Assembly: GCF_904849725.1 (NCBI RefSeq)
Contig: NC_058524.1
Span: forward strand, 550,811,763-550,875,762
Reading direction: 5' to 3'
Length of the DNA: 64,000 bases
Source of the DNA: Hordeum vulgare subsp. vulgare
Lineage: Eukaryota; Streptophyta; Magnoliopsida; Poales; Poaceae
Part shown: one piece after another, positions 1-10,893 of the stretch
Layout of the letters: each line of letters opens with the position of its first letter
Position numbering within the stretch: position 1 is the stretch's first letter
The notes under the pieces: model-generated
Database searches by the model: none
Seen by the model: only the letters and a program-made list of their open reading frames with translations
Told to the model about the DNA's origin: nothing
Made by a program: the position numbers and the translations under genes

Positions 1-90
1 TATTCTACTAGAGAAAGATAAAACCAAAAAGGATCGAACTAAGAAAAAGGTAAAGGCAAAAGATGTAATGGTAATATGATACCGGGGCAA
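1..90 (-). mobile_element. Element B, internal 3' noncoding fragment left of the element A insertion
   Basis: This short piece is the continuation of minus-strand element B beyond the insertion of element A. It aligns by eye with 43930-44015 of element F, the same internal noncoding zone between the third ORF and the 3' LTR. The last five bases, GGCAA at 86-90, are repeated at 17279-17283 as the target duplication made by A. The rest of B's 3' end and its 3' LTR lie off the left edge. Confidence 0.85.
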
Positions 91-1615
91 TTATACGTCC
101 ATTTTGCATCATGTTTTCATGTTGATATTTATCGCTTCTTTGGCTGTTATTTCACTTCACGGTACAATTCTTATGCCTTTTCTCTCTTATTTTGCAAGGT
201 TTACATGAAGAGGGAGAATGCCGGCAACTGGAATTCTGGCCTGAAAGTGGAGCAAAGTTGAGATACCTATTCTGCGCAACTCCAAACACCGTAAAAATCA
301 ACGAGGATTTTTTTTCCGGGTTTATAAAAATACTGGGCCGAAGAAGTGCCAGAGGGGCGCCAGGGGTTGTCCACAAGCCTGCACGACGAGGCCACCCCCC
401 CCAGGTCGCGCCATGAGGGCTTGTGGGCAACCTGCTGGCCCACTGGCCCCCCTCTTTTGCTATATGAAGGGTTTCATCCAGGAAAAAAATCGAGGAGGAG
501 CTTTTTCGTGGTTTCGCCGCCACCATGAGGCGGAACTTGAGCAGAACCAATCTAGAGCTCCGACAGGACGATTCTGCCGGGGAAACTTCCCTCCCGGAGG
601 GGGAAATCATCGCCATCGTCATCACCAACACTCCTCTCATCGAAGGGGACTCATCACCATCAACATCTTCATCAGTACCATCTCATCTCCAAACCCTAGT
701 TCATCACTTGTAACCAATCTCTGTCTCGCGACTCCGATTGGTACTTGTAAGCTTGCTAGTAGTGTTGATTACTCTTTGTAGTTGATGCTAGTTGGATTAC
801 TTGGTGGAAGAGTTTATGTTCAGATCCTTGATGCTACTCATTACCTCTCTGGTCATGAATATAATTATGCTTTGTGAGTAGTTACTTTGGTTCCTGAGGA
901 CATGGGATAAGTCATGCTAATAGTAGTCATGTGAATTTGGTATTCGTTCGATATTTTGATGTGTTGTATGTTGTTTTTCCTCTAGTGGTGTTATGTGAAC
1001 GTCGACTACATAACACTTCACCATTATTTGGACCTAGAGGAAAGCATTGGGAAGTAGTAAGTAGATGATGGGTTGCTAGAGTGACAGAAGCTTAAACCCT
1101 AGTTTATGCGTTGCTTCGCAAGGGGCTGATTTGGATCCACTAGTTTAATGCTATGGTTAGACTTTGTCTTAATTCTTGTTTCATAGTTGCGGATGTTTGA
1201 GAGAGGGGTTAATCATAAGTGGGATGCTTTTCCAAGTAAGGGCAGTACCCAAGCGCTGGTCCACCCACATATCAAACTATCAAAGTAACGAACGTGAATC
1301 ATATGAACATGATGAAACTAGCATGACAAAAATTCCCGTGTGTCCTCGGGAGCGTTTTTCCTCCTATAAGACTTTGTCCAGGCTTGTCCCTTGGTACAAA
1401 AGGGATTGGGCCACTTTGATGCACCATTGCTACTTTTTTTACTTGTTGCTTGCTCGAATCTTCTCACCACACAATCACTTGTTACCGACAATTTCAGTGC
1501 TTGCAGATATTTCCTTGCTGAAAACCACTAGTCAGATCCTTCTGCTCCTCATTGGGTTCGACACTCTTACTTATTGGAAGGACAAGGATTGATCCCCTAT
1601 ACTTGTGGGTCATCA
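91..1615 (+). repeat. 5' LTR of element A
   Basis: It starts TTATACGTCC, where the 3' copy reads TGATATGTCC, so the canonical TG has mutated. It ends GGGTCATCA. A TATA-like TATATGAAGG lies at 461-470, just after an inverted repeat whose arms are CCACAAGCC (371-379) and GGGCTTGTGG (417-426). ORFs predicted within the LTR are not supported as genes. Confidence 0.93.
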
Positions 1616-1626
1616 AGACTCTTTTC

Positions 1627-1644
1627 TGCCATCGTTGCCGGGGA
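1627..1644 (+). promoter_or_regulatory. Primer binding site of element A (tRNA-Asp type)
   Basis: TGCCATCGTTGCCGGGGA lies 11 bases after the 5' LTR. It resembles TGGCGCCGTTGCCGGGGA, the complement of the plant tRNA-Asp(GUC) 3' end, with three mismatches. Athila-type elements typically use tRNA-Asp. Confidence 0.85.
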
Positions 1645-1706
1645 CTGAAGCGCCTTTGGTAAGTGGAACTTGGTAAGGAAACATTCATACAGTGTGCTGA
1701 AATTTA

Positions 1707-2897
1707 TTGTCACTTGTCACTATGGATACTAATCCTTTGAGGGGCTTGTTCGGGGTATCTTCACCTCAAACGGAAGCACAAAGATTTTCTCCTCAACCTT
1801 CTGCACCTACTGAAAATATTTTCTTTGAATTTCCTTCGGGTATGCTTGAGAAACTGCTGGCTGATCCTTTTATAGGAGATGGAACATCACATCCAGACTT
1901 GCATCTAATCTATGTAGATGAAGTTTGTGGTTTATTTAAGCTTGCAGGTTTTCCCGAGGATGAGGTCAAGAAGAAGATACTTCCTTTATCTTTGAAGGAT
2001 AAGGCGTTGACATGGTATAGGCTATGTGATGATACTGGATCATGGGACTACAATCGGTTGAAATTGGAATTTCATCAAAAGTTTTATCCTATGCATTTAG
2101 TACATCATGATCGGAATTATATTTATAATTTTTGGCCTCGTGACAGAGAAAGCATCGCTCAAGCTTGGGGAAGGCTTAAATCGATGCTATATTCATGCCC
2201 CAATCATGAGCTCTCGAGAGAAATTATCATTCAGAACTTCTATGCTCGGCTTTCTCATGATGATCGCACCATGCTTGACACTTCTTGTACCGGCTCTTTT
2301 ATGAAGAGAGATATTGACTTCAAATGGAATTTATTGGATAGAATTAAGCGCAACTATGAAGATTGGGAGCTTGAAGAAGGTAAGGAGTCAGGTATGAATT
2401 TCACGTTTGATTGCGTTAAATCCTTTGTTGAGACAAATACCTTTAGTGATTTTAGCGCTAAGTATGGACTTGACTCTGAGATAGTAGCTTCATTGTGTGA
2501 ATCCTTTGCTGCTCATATTGATCTCCCTAAAGAGAAGTGGTTTAAATATCATCCTCCTTTAGAAGTCAATGTAGTTAAACCTACTCCAGTTGAAGATAAA
2601 GTCATTGCCTATAATGATCCTGTTGTTCCCAGTGCTTACATTGAGAAACCACCTTTCCCTGTTAGGATACAGGATCATTCTAAAGCTTCAACTGTGATAC
2701 ATAGAGGCTATATTAGAACACCTACACCCCTTGAGCAAATTAGAGTTGAACCTAGCATTGCTATTATCAAAGATCTTCTGTCTGACGATGTTGAGGGACA
2801 TAATATTCACTTCTGTGAAGATGCTGCTAGAATTGCTAAACCTCATGTTAGAGACAAACATAGGCCTGTTGTTGGCATGCCCGTGGTTTCTGTTTAG
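1707..2897 (+). pseudogene. gag: Element A gag (capsid-like) ORF, ended by a point-mutation stop
   Basis: This 396-residue reading frame encodes the structural Gag protein that assembles the cytoplasmic virus-like particle. A retrotransposon gag core lies at about residues 85-190 (ALTWYRLCDD, then FHQKFYP and WGRLKSMLYSCPNHE), closely matching the gag of element B. No CCHC zinc knuckle is visible. The TAG at 2895-2897 is AAG in element B at the same position, and protease continues in the same frame directly after it, so gag and pol were one frame in the ancestor. The start is the first ATG after the primer site that precedes the shared N-terminus (MDTNPLRGLFGVSSP), six codons into the longest frame; either upstream start is possible. 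Confidence 0.88.
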
Positions 2898-5607
2898 ATA
2901 GGAGATCATTGTTATCATGGTTTATGTGACGTGGGTGCTAGTGTTAGTGCAATACCTCAATCCTTATACGATGAAATCAAAGATGAGATTGCACCTGTTG
3001 AGATAGAACCTATAGATGTCACTATTCAGCTTGCCAATAGAGATACTATCTGCCCTGTGGCAATTGTTAGGGATGTTGAAGTCTTGTGTGGTAAAATGAA
3101 GTATCCTGCTGATTTCCTCGTTCTTGCTACCGCACAAGATAGCTTTTGTCCCATCATATTTGGCAGACCTTTTCTCAACACCGTCAATGCTCATATTGAT
3201 TGTGAGAAGCAAACTGTCACTGTTAGCTTTGAAGGCATGTCACATGAGTTCAACTTCTCCAAGTTTGGTAGACAACCTCATGAAAAGGAGTTGCAAAGTA
3301 GGGATGAAACTATTGCCTTAGCTTCTATTATCGTGCCTCTTACTAATCCCTTAGAGCAATACTTGCTTGAGCATGAAAATGATATGCATATGGATGAAAG
3401 GGATGAAATAGATAGAGTTGTCTTAGAACAATATCCTATCCTTAAGAATAATCTGCCTATTGAACTGCTTGGGGATCCACCCCCACCAAAGGGTGATCCT
3501 GTGTTCGAGCTTAAACAGTTGCCTGATACTCTTAAGTATGCCTATCTTGATGAAAAGGAGATATATCCTGTCATGATTAGTGCTAGCCTCTTAGAGCATG
3601 AAGAAAAGAAGTAACTAAAAACTCTAAGGAACCACCATGCTGCTATTGGATATACTCTTGATGATCTTAAGGGCATTAGTCCTACTCTATGCCAGCACAA
3701 GATTAAAACTGATCCTGATTTCAAACCAGTTGGTGATCATCAAAGGAGATTAAATCCTAAGATGAAAGAAGTAGTAAAATACTAAAGCTTCTGGAAGCGA
3801 GTATTATCTATCCTGTTTCTCATAGCGATTGAGTGAGTCCGGTGCATTGCGTCCCTAAGAAGGGAGGCATTACCATTGTCCCTAATGATAAGGAAGAACT
3901 GATCCCATAGAGGATTATTACTGGCTATAGGATGGTGATAAATTTTAGGAAATTGAATAAAGCCACTAGGAAAGATCATTACCCTTTACCTTTTATCGAC
4001 CAAATGCTAGAAAGGCTGTCCAAACACACACACTTCTGCTTTCTAGACGGTTATTCTGGTTTCTCCCAAGTACCAGTTGCACAATCTGATCAGCAGAAAA
4101 CCACTTTCACCTGCCCTTTCAGTACCTTTGCTTATAGACGTATGCCTTTTGGCTTATGTAATGCACCTGCCACCTTTAAAAGATGTATGATGGCTATATT
4201 CTCTAACTTTTTTGAAAATATTGTTGAGGTTTTCATGGATGACTTCTCCGTTTACGGGTCTTCCTTTGATGATTGCCTCAGCAACCTTGATCGAGTATTG
4301 CAGATATGTAAAGACACCAATCTTGTCTTGAATTGGGAGAAGTGCCACTTTATGGTTAATGAAGGCATCGTCTTAGGACATAAAATTTCTGAAAGAGGTA
4401 TTGAAGTCGATAAGGATAAGGTTGATGCAATCGAGAAAATGCCATACCCCACAGATATCAAAGGTATAAGAAGTTTCCTTGGTCATCAAAGACTTCTCTA
4501 AGATTTCTAGGCCTCTTACCAATCTCTTACAAAAGGATATTCCTTTTGTTTTGGATGATGATTGTGACGAAGCCTTCGAAATACTTAAGAGGGCTTTGAT
4601 AACTGCACCTATTGTTCCACCACCTGATTGGAACCGACCTTTTGAAATCATGTGCGATGCTAGCGATTATGCTGTTGGTGCTGTTCTAGGGAAAAGAGTT
4701 GATAAGAAGTTGAATGTTATTCACTACGCTAGTAAAACTCTAGACAGTACCCAGAGAAACTATGCTACTCCAGAGAAGGAATTTTTAGAAGTCGTGTTTG
4801 CATGTGAAAAGTTCAGGTCTTAGATAGTTGATTCCAAAGTCACTATTCACAATGATCATGCTGCTATTAAGTACCTCATGAAGAAGAAAGACGCTAAACC
4901 TATACTTATCAGATGGGTTCTCTTGCTACAAGAATTTTACTTGCACGTTGTCGACAGAAAGGGTGCTGATAACCCAGTAGCAGATAACTTGTCTAGGTTG
5001 GAGAACGTTCTTGATGACCCACAACCTATTGATAATAGCTTTCCCGGTGAGCAATTGAACATCATCAATGCTTCACGTAGTTCACCGTGGTATGCCGATT
5101 ATGCAAACTATATCGTGGCCAAATACATACCACCTAGTTTCACATACCAGCAAAAGAAGAAAATCTTCTTTGACTTGAGACATTACTTTTGGGATGATCC
5201 TCACCTTTATAAGGAAGGATTAGATGGTGTTATCAGACGATGTGTACCTGAACATGAACAGGGACAGATCCTACAGAAGTGTCACTCCGAGGCCTACGGA
5301 GGACACCATGCGGGAGATAGAACTACACACAAGGTATTGCAATCAGGTTTCTATTGGCCCACTCTCTTCAAGGATGCCCGTAAGTTTGTCTTGTCTTGTG
5401 ACGAATGTCGAAGAATAGGTAATATTAGCAAACGTCAGGAAATGCCTATGAACTATTCACTTGTCATTGAACCATTTGATGTTTGGGGCTTTGATTATAT
5501 GGGACCTTTTCCAAAATCCAACGGGTATACTCATATCCTAGTTGATGTTGATTACGTCACTAAGTGGGTAGAAGCTAACCTCACCAGTAGTGATGATCAC
5601 AACACCT
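2898..5607 (+). pseudogene. pol: Element A pol: protease, reverse transcriptase, RNase H and integrase N-terminal part (decayed)
   Basis: Pol enzymes would mature Gag, copy the RNA and integrate the cDNA. In order: a retropepsin-type motif DVGAS (about 2925-2940); RT with FLDGYSGFSQ and the catalytic FMDD box (about 4040-4250); RNase H starting at CDASDYAVG (about 4650); the integrase HHCC zinc region and the first catalytic Asp in GFDYMGP (about 5280-5510). Decay relative to element B: TAA at 3612 (TTA in B); an 8-base deletion near 3777; TGA and TAG at about 3829 and 3909; a deletion of about 24 bases near 4488 that removes RT-connection sequence; TAG at 4821. Element D interrupts the frame at 5607; integrase resumes at 12553. 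Confidence 0.9.
5603..5607. repeat. Left target duplication of element D (CACCT)
   Basis: CACCT precedes the D 5' LTR; AACCT at 12548-12552 follows the 3' LTR, one mismatch. The uninterrupted integrase sequence of element B (about 18880-18900, minus) reads straight across this point, which confirms the junction. Confidence 0.88.
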
Positions 5608-7217
5608 TGATACGTCTCAAACGTACCTATAATTTTTTATGGTTTCATGTTGTTATCTTGTCATCTTTGGATGTTTTATGTACCTTTTATATCTTTTTGG
5701 GACTAACTTATTAATTCAGTGCCAAGAGCCAGTTCCTGTTTTTTTGTGTTTTTGGCTCTTTTTAGATCTGATTTTGGAACGGAGTCCAAACGGAATAAAA
5801 TCCCCGAAATGAATTTTTCCCAAACGGAAGAATATCAGGGGGCCTGTGAGCCAAGCCAGGAGGGATACAGGGAGCCCACAAGCCCCCACTCCACCATCAG
5901 GGGGCAAGCGGCAGTGGGCAGGCTTATGGCCTCCCTAGCGCCCCCCTGACCTAGATCTTGCGCCTATATATTCCCTAAAAATCAGAAACAAATCAAGGGA
6001 GCCTCGAAGATACTTTTCCCCCGCCGCAAGCTTCCGTTTCAGCGAGATCTCATCTGGAGACCCTCCCCGGCGCCCTGTCGGAGGGGACTTTGGAGTTGGA
6101 GGGCTTCTTCATCATCATCATCACCCCTCCAATTACTCGTGAGTAGTTCACTTCAGACCTAGGGGTCCGTAGTTAGTAGCTAGATGGCTTCTTCTCTCTC
6201 TTGGATCTTCAATACAAAGTTCTCCATGATCGTCATGGAGATCTATCCGATGTAATCTTGTTTGGCGATGTGTTTGTCGAGATCCGATGAATTGTGAATT
6301 TGTGATCAGATAATCTATGATATATATTTGAGTCTTTGTTGATTTCTTATATGCATGATTTGATATCCTTTTAAGTCTCTCCGAGTCTTGTGTTTTGTTT
6401 GGCCAACTAGATATATGATTCTTGCAATGGGAGAAGCGCTTGGTTTTGGGTTCTTACCATGTGGTGACCTTTCCCAGTGACAGTAGGGGCAGCAAGGCAC
6501 ACATTGAGTAGTTGCCATAAAGGGTAACAAGGTGGGCTCTGTCATTGATATGAGATTGTCCATCTACATCATGTCATCTTGCTTAAGGCGTTACTCTGTT
6601 CTTTTGGACTTAATACACTAGATGCATGCTGGATAGCGGTCGAGTGTGGAGTAATAGTAGTAGATGCAGAAAGTATCGGTCTACTTGTTTTGGACGTGAT
6701 GCATATAGATATAATCATTGCCATAGATGATGTGACGTCTTTGCGCGGTTCTATCAATTGCTCGACAGTAATTTGTTCACCCACCTTCTACTTGCTTTCC
6801 TGAGAGAAGCCACTAGTAAACACTACGGCCCCCGGGTCTATTCACATCTATCGTTTACACCTCCGCTTTTACTTTGCTTTGTTACTTTGTTGCTTTGAGT
6901 TCTCACTTTGCGAACAATCTATAAGGGATTGACAACCCCTTCATAGCGTTGGGAGCAGGTTCTTTGTGTTTGTGCAGGCACTTGTGATACTCCTTCACTG
7001 GATCGATACCTTGGTTCTCAATACTTACCACCGCTGCGCTACATCACCCTTTCCGCTTCGAGGGAACACCAACGCAAGGCTCCAAGGCCACGGGGAAATC
7101 CTTTGCATATTTGCTTAGGAAGTCCCTAAAGGCGTTGCTGAGGAGAATCAAGAAAAGAACAGTCTCGCGTCAGCACGTGTTTCTGGCGCCGTTGGAAGGT
7201 TTTTTGTTGCAGTAGCA
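5608..7217 (+). repeat. 5' LTR of element D
   Basis: It starts TGATACGTCTC and ends GTAGCA. Its TATA box TATATATT is at 5965-5972, after the inverted repeat GGAGCCCACAAGCC (5871-5884) / AGGCTTATGGCCTCC (5920-5934). It is about 45 bases shorter than the 3' LTR because of small deletions near 7030 and 7135. Confidence 0.9.
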
Positions 7218-7227
7218 GAAGTATTTC

Positions 7228-7245
7228 TGGTGCCGTTGCCGGGGA
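7228..7245 (+). promoter_or_regulatory. Primer binding site of element D (tRNA-Asp)
   Basis: TGGTGCCGTTGCCGGGGA lies 10 bases after the LTR end. It matches the tRNA-Asp complement with one mismatch (T for C at position 4). Confidence 0.88.
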
Positions 7246-7479
7246 GGGAGAGATCTATCCAAGTAGGTCTCACAAACTCATCTCTTGCATTTACTTTTTT
7301 GCCAGTTGCCTCTCGTTTTCCTCTCCCCCACTTCACATTTGTCGTTTTCATTTGCCTTTCTCCTTTGCCTTTTTCGTTTGCCTTTTTCGTTCACCCTTTT
7401 CTCTCATTTTCCTTTACGTTGCTTGTGTGCTATGTGCCTTCAATATGCTTGCATCTTCGCTTGCTGAAAATCTAGTGAT

Positions 7480-8229
7480 ATGGATCCTCATCCACTTGCT
7501 AATCTCTTTAAAAGACCCACTTATGTGGAACGAATTGCTAGTGAGTTGAGTGCACTTGACTATCTTTATGGAGTTTTGCTTGAGATGCGTGAATCTGAAA
7601 ATCGTGATGAAGAAATTTATGAAGTGATTCACGAGGACCCCTTGGATGAAAAGCATGATTGCAATGGTTGCACTATAAATTCTATTAGTGACAATCATGC
7701 TAAAAATATGCAAAACCCTAAGCTTGGGGATGCTAGTTTTTCTATGACCACTACTTATTGCAATAATCATGATTGGGGTGATGATCTTTCTTATGATCTT
7801 GAAATTTTGTTTAAACCTCATGATGAATATGATATTTGCAATAATATTGAAAGTGGGTTTGGAGAATTCATGACTTTGGTTGATGATAATTCCACTATTT
7901 TTGAAGAGCGTCAACTTTGCATGCATGTGGATCATGAAAAGAATATCCTATGTGATAGTTACATTGTTGAATTCATTCATGATTCTACTGAAAATTACTA
8001 TGAGAGAGGATCATATGCTTCTACTTATTGCAATAGTATCAAGCTTCCTCTCCATGTGTTGAAATTTTTGAAGCTATGCTTGTTTTGCCTTCCTATGCTA
8101 GTTTATTCTTGCTCCAACAAGTTGTTTGTTCACAAAATCCCTATGCATAGGAAGTGGGTTAGACTTAAATGTGCTAGCCATATGCTCCATGATGCTCTCG
8201 TTGTGTTTCAATCCTTACCTTTTATGTGA
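7480..8229 (+). CDS. Intact ORF of unknown function carried by element D in place of gag
   Basis: This uninterrupted 249-residue ORF begins MDPHPLANLFKRPTY about 235 bases after the primer site. It occupies the place that gag-protease holds in element H, and the flanking sequence after its stop (GGGAGGCAACCCAACGAA) is shared with H at about 57250. I do not recognise the protein: no zinc knuckle, DSG/DLG protease motif, RT YxDD or integrase residues are visible. The first 140 residues are acidic with many Asp, Glu and Asn. Residues about 185-215 (LHVLKFLKLCLFCLPMLVY) are hydrophobic enough for one membrane segment, followed by a basic tail. Having no stops while neighbouring pol and gag genes are full of them suggests recent insertion or retained coding function. 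ATG context and length make 7480 the simplest start. Confidence 0.7.
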   Translation: MDPHPLANLFKRPTYVERIASELSALDYLYGVLLEMRESENRDEEIYEVIHEDPLDEKHDCNGCTINSISDNHAKNMQNPKLGDASFSMTTTYCNNHDWGDDLSYDLEILFKPHDEYDICNNIESGFGEFMTLVDDNSTIFEERQLCMHVDHEKNILCDSYIVEFIHDSTENYYERGSYASTYCNSIKLPLHVLKFLKLCLFCLPMLVYSCSNKLFVHKIPMHRKWVRLKCASHMLHDALVVFQSLPFM

Positions 8230-10878
8230 GCATCATTGAAATCAATGCCTAGCTAAAGGCGTTAAACAAAAGCACTTGTTGGGAGGCAACCCAACGAATT
8301 TATCCTTTTTCTTTATGTTTTGTGTTTTCCACACTTTCATAATTCTGTTATGATTGTGTTTCTTTTTGCGTTTGTGCCAAGCAAAACCGTTATGATTAGT
8401 CTTGAGGATGATCGTTTGGTCATGCTAGAAAAGACAGAAACTTTCTGCTGACGAAAAGAATTTTCATTGTTTTTCTGTAAGATCTTTTGAGTTGATTCTT
8501 TTTGTTGCTGTTTGCTACGCAAATTCTTCAGACTGTCGTAATATTTTAGAATTTTTGAAGTACCAGAAGTATACGAAATATACAGATTGCTACAGACTGG
8601 TCTGCTGTTAACATATTTTGTTTTTGTTGTGTTGGTTGCTTATTTTGATGAAACTATGGATAGTATCGGGGGGCCTTAGCCATGGAAGATTGAAAATACA
8701 GTAACCCAACATCCGAACAAGTAGAATTTAAGTTTGCTACAGTACCTTAGGAAGTGGTGGTTTGCTTTCTCATACTAATGTTATCACAAGTTTGTGTTTA
8801 AGTTTCGTGTTGTGAAGTTTTCAAGTTTTGGGTGAAGTTCTTATGGACAAAGAGATAAAGAGTGGCAAGAGCTCAAGCTTGGTGATTCCCAAGGCACCCC
8901 AATATATTCAAGGATGCCATAAAAGCCTAAGCTTGGGGATGTCCCGGGAAGGCATCCCCTCTCTTGTCTTCAATCCATAGGTAACGTTACTTGGGGCTAT
9001 ATTTTTATTCACCACATGTTATGTATTTTTGCTTGGAGCATCTTGTATCGTAGGAGTCTTTTATTTTATATTTGTCACAATCATCCTTTCTGCACACCTA
9101 TAGAGAGATACATGCACACACCATGGTTTTGTCGAGCTTCACTTATATCTTTTGGTAGACAATTCAGCTCACATGTGCTTCACTTATATCTTTTGAGCTA
9201 CATACTTTTGCTCTATGTGCTTCACTTATATATTTTAGAGCACAGCGGTGCGTGGCTTGGTAGTTGATCTATGCTTTGAAAGTAGTCTCAAAAGGGGTAG
9301 TTATCCAAAGGGATACGAAAACTTCCACCTTCATGTGCATTGAATAGTTAGAGAAGTTTGATTCATCTCAATTTGTTTTGAGTTGTGGTTTTGGTAATAT
9401 TGAAGTCATGCTAGTAAGGTGTTGTGGATCTAGAAATACTTGTGTTGAAGTTAGTGATTCCTGTAGCATGCACGTATGGTGAACTGCTATGTGATGAAAT
9501 CTGAGCATGATTAGTCTTTTGATTGTCATCCTCTGTGTGGCGGTCGGGATCGCGCGATGGTTTATACCTACCAACCCTTCCCCTAGGAGTATGCGTTGAA
9601 TGCTTTGTTTCGATTACTAATAAAACTTTTGCAAAAAGTATATGAGTTCTTCATGACTAACGTTGAGTCCATGGTTTAGATGCACTTTCACCTTCCACCA
9701 TCACTATCTTCTAAGTGCCGTGCAACTTTCGCTGGTGCACAAAACCCACCATTAGCCTCCCTCAAAACAGCCACCATACCTACCTACTATGGCTTTTTCA
9801 AAGTCATTCCGAGATATATTGCCATGCAACTACCACCATGACATGTGCCACCACATCTACATTTCCATTGCATGATCATAAGATAACTAGCATGATGTTT
9901 CCATTAATGTATATGCCATGCTAGATCATTGTCACGGTACACAACTGAAGGCATTCCATATAGAGTCATCGTTGCTCTAAGTTTTTAGTTGAAAGTGTGA
10001 TGATCATAATTAATGGAGCATTGTCCCATGTGAGGAAATAAAAGAGGCCAAAGATGCCCACCAAAAAAAGATGCCAAAGAGCCCACCAAAAAAAAGAGAG
10101 AAAAAGAGAGATGGGACAATGCTACCACTTTTCCACACTTGTGCATATTAAGCACCATGATCCTCATGATTGAGAGTCTCTCGTTTTGTCACCACCATAT
10201 AGCTAGTGGGAAATTTTCATTATATAACTTGGCTTGTATATTCCAATGATATGCTTCCTCAAAATTGCCTTAGGTCTTCGTGAGCAAGGAAGTTGGATGC
10301 ACACCCACTAGTTTTCTTTAAGAGCTTTCACTTACTCTTAGCTCTAGTGCAACATTTGTATGGCAATCCCTACTCATTCACATTGATATCTATTGATGAG
10401 CATCTCCACAGCTCATTGATATGCCTAGTTAATGTGACTATCTTCTCCTTTTTTTTGTCTTGCAACCTCCACCACACTCCACACCATCTATAGTGCTATA
10501 ACCACGGCTCACGCTCATGTATTGCGTGAGAGTTGAAAAGGTTTGAGAAAGTAAAGGTGTGAAACAATTACTTGGCCAATACCGGGGTTGTGCATGATTG
10601 AAATTCGTTGTGCAATGATGATAGAGCATAGCCAGACTATATGCTTTTGTAGGGATAACTTTCTTTTGGCCTTGTTATTTTGAAAGTTCATGATTACCTT
10701 GCTAGTTTGCTTGAATTATTACTGTTACCACGTCAATAGCAAACTATTGTTTTGAATCTAATGGATCTGAACATTCACGTCACATAAGAGGAGTTACAAA
10801 GGACATCTATGCTAGGTAGCATGAAAGCATCAAAAATTCATTCTTTATCACTTCCCTACTCGAGGACGAGCAGGAGTT
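8230..10878 (+). other. Element D 3' internal noncoding region
   Basis: No coding frame is supported here. The same 2.65 kb block occurs in H (57200-59860) and, reversed, in G (47491-50146). It includes a near-copy of the polypurine tract at 8929-8941 and a threefold repeat of TGCTTCACTTATATCTTTT-like sequence around 9139-9240. AT-rich and A-rich runs occur near 10070-10100. Confidence 0.85.
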
Positions 10879-10893
10879 AAGCTTGGGGATGCT
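10879..10893 (+). promoter_or_regulatory. Polypurine tract of element D
   Basis: AAGCTTGGGGATGCT directly precedes the 3' LTR TGATAC and would prime plus-strand DNA. An identical 15-mer lies inside the D ORF at 7720-7734. Confidence 0.8.

Noticed and set aside
2898..5714. Separate genes for each pol open frame of A
   Set aside because: Comparison with B shows they are pieces of one frame broken by stops and deletions; the end of the last piece (5608-5714) is element D LTR.
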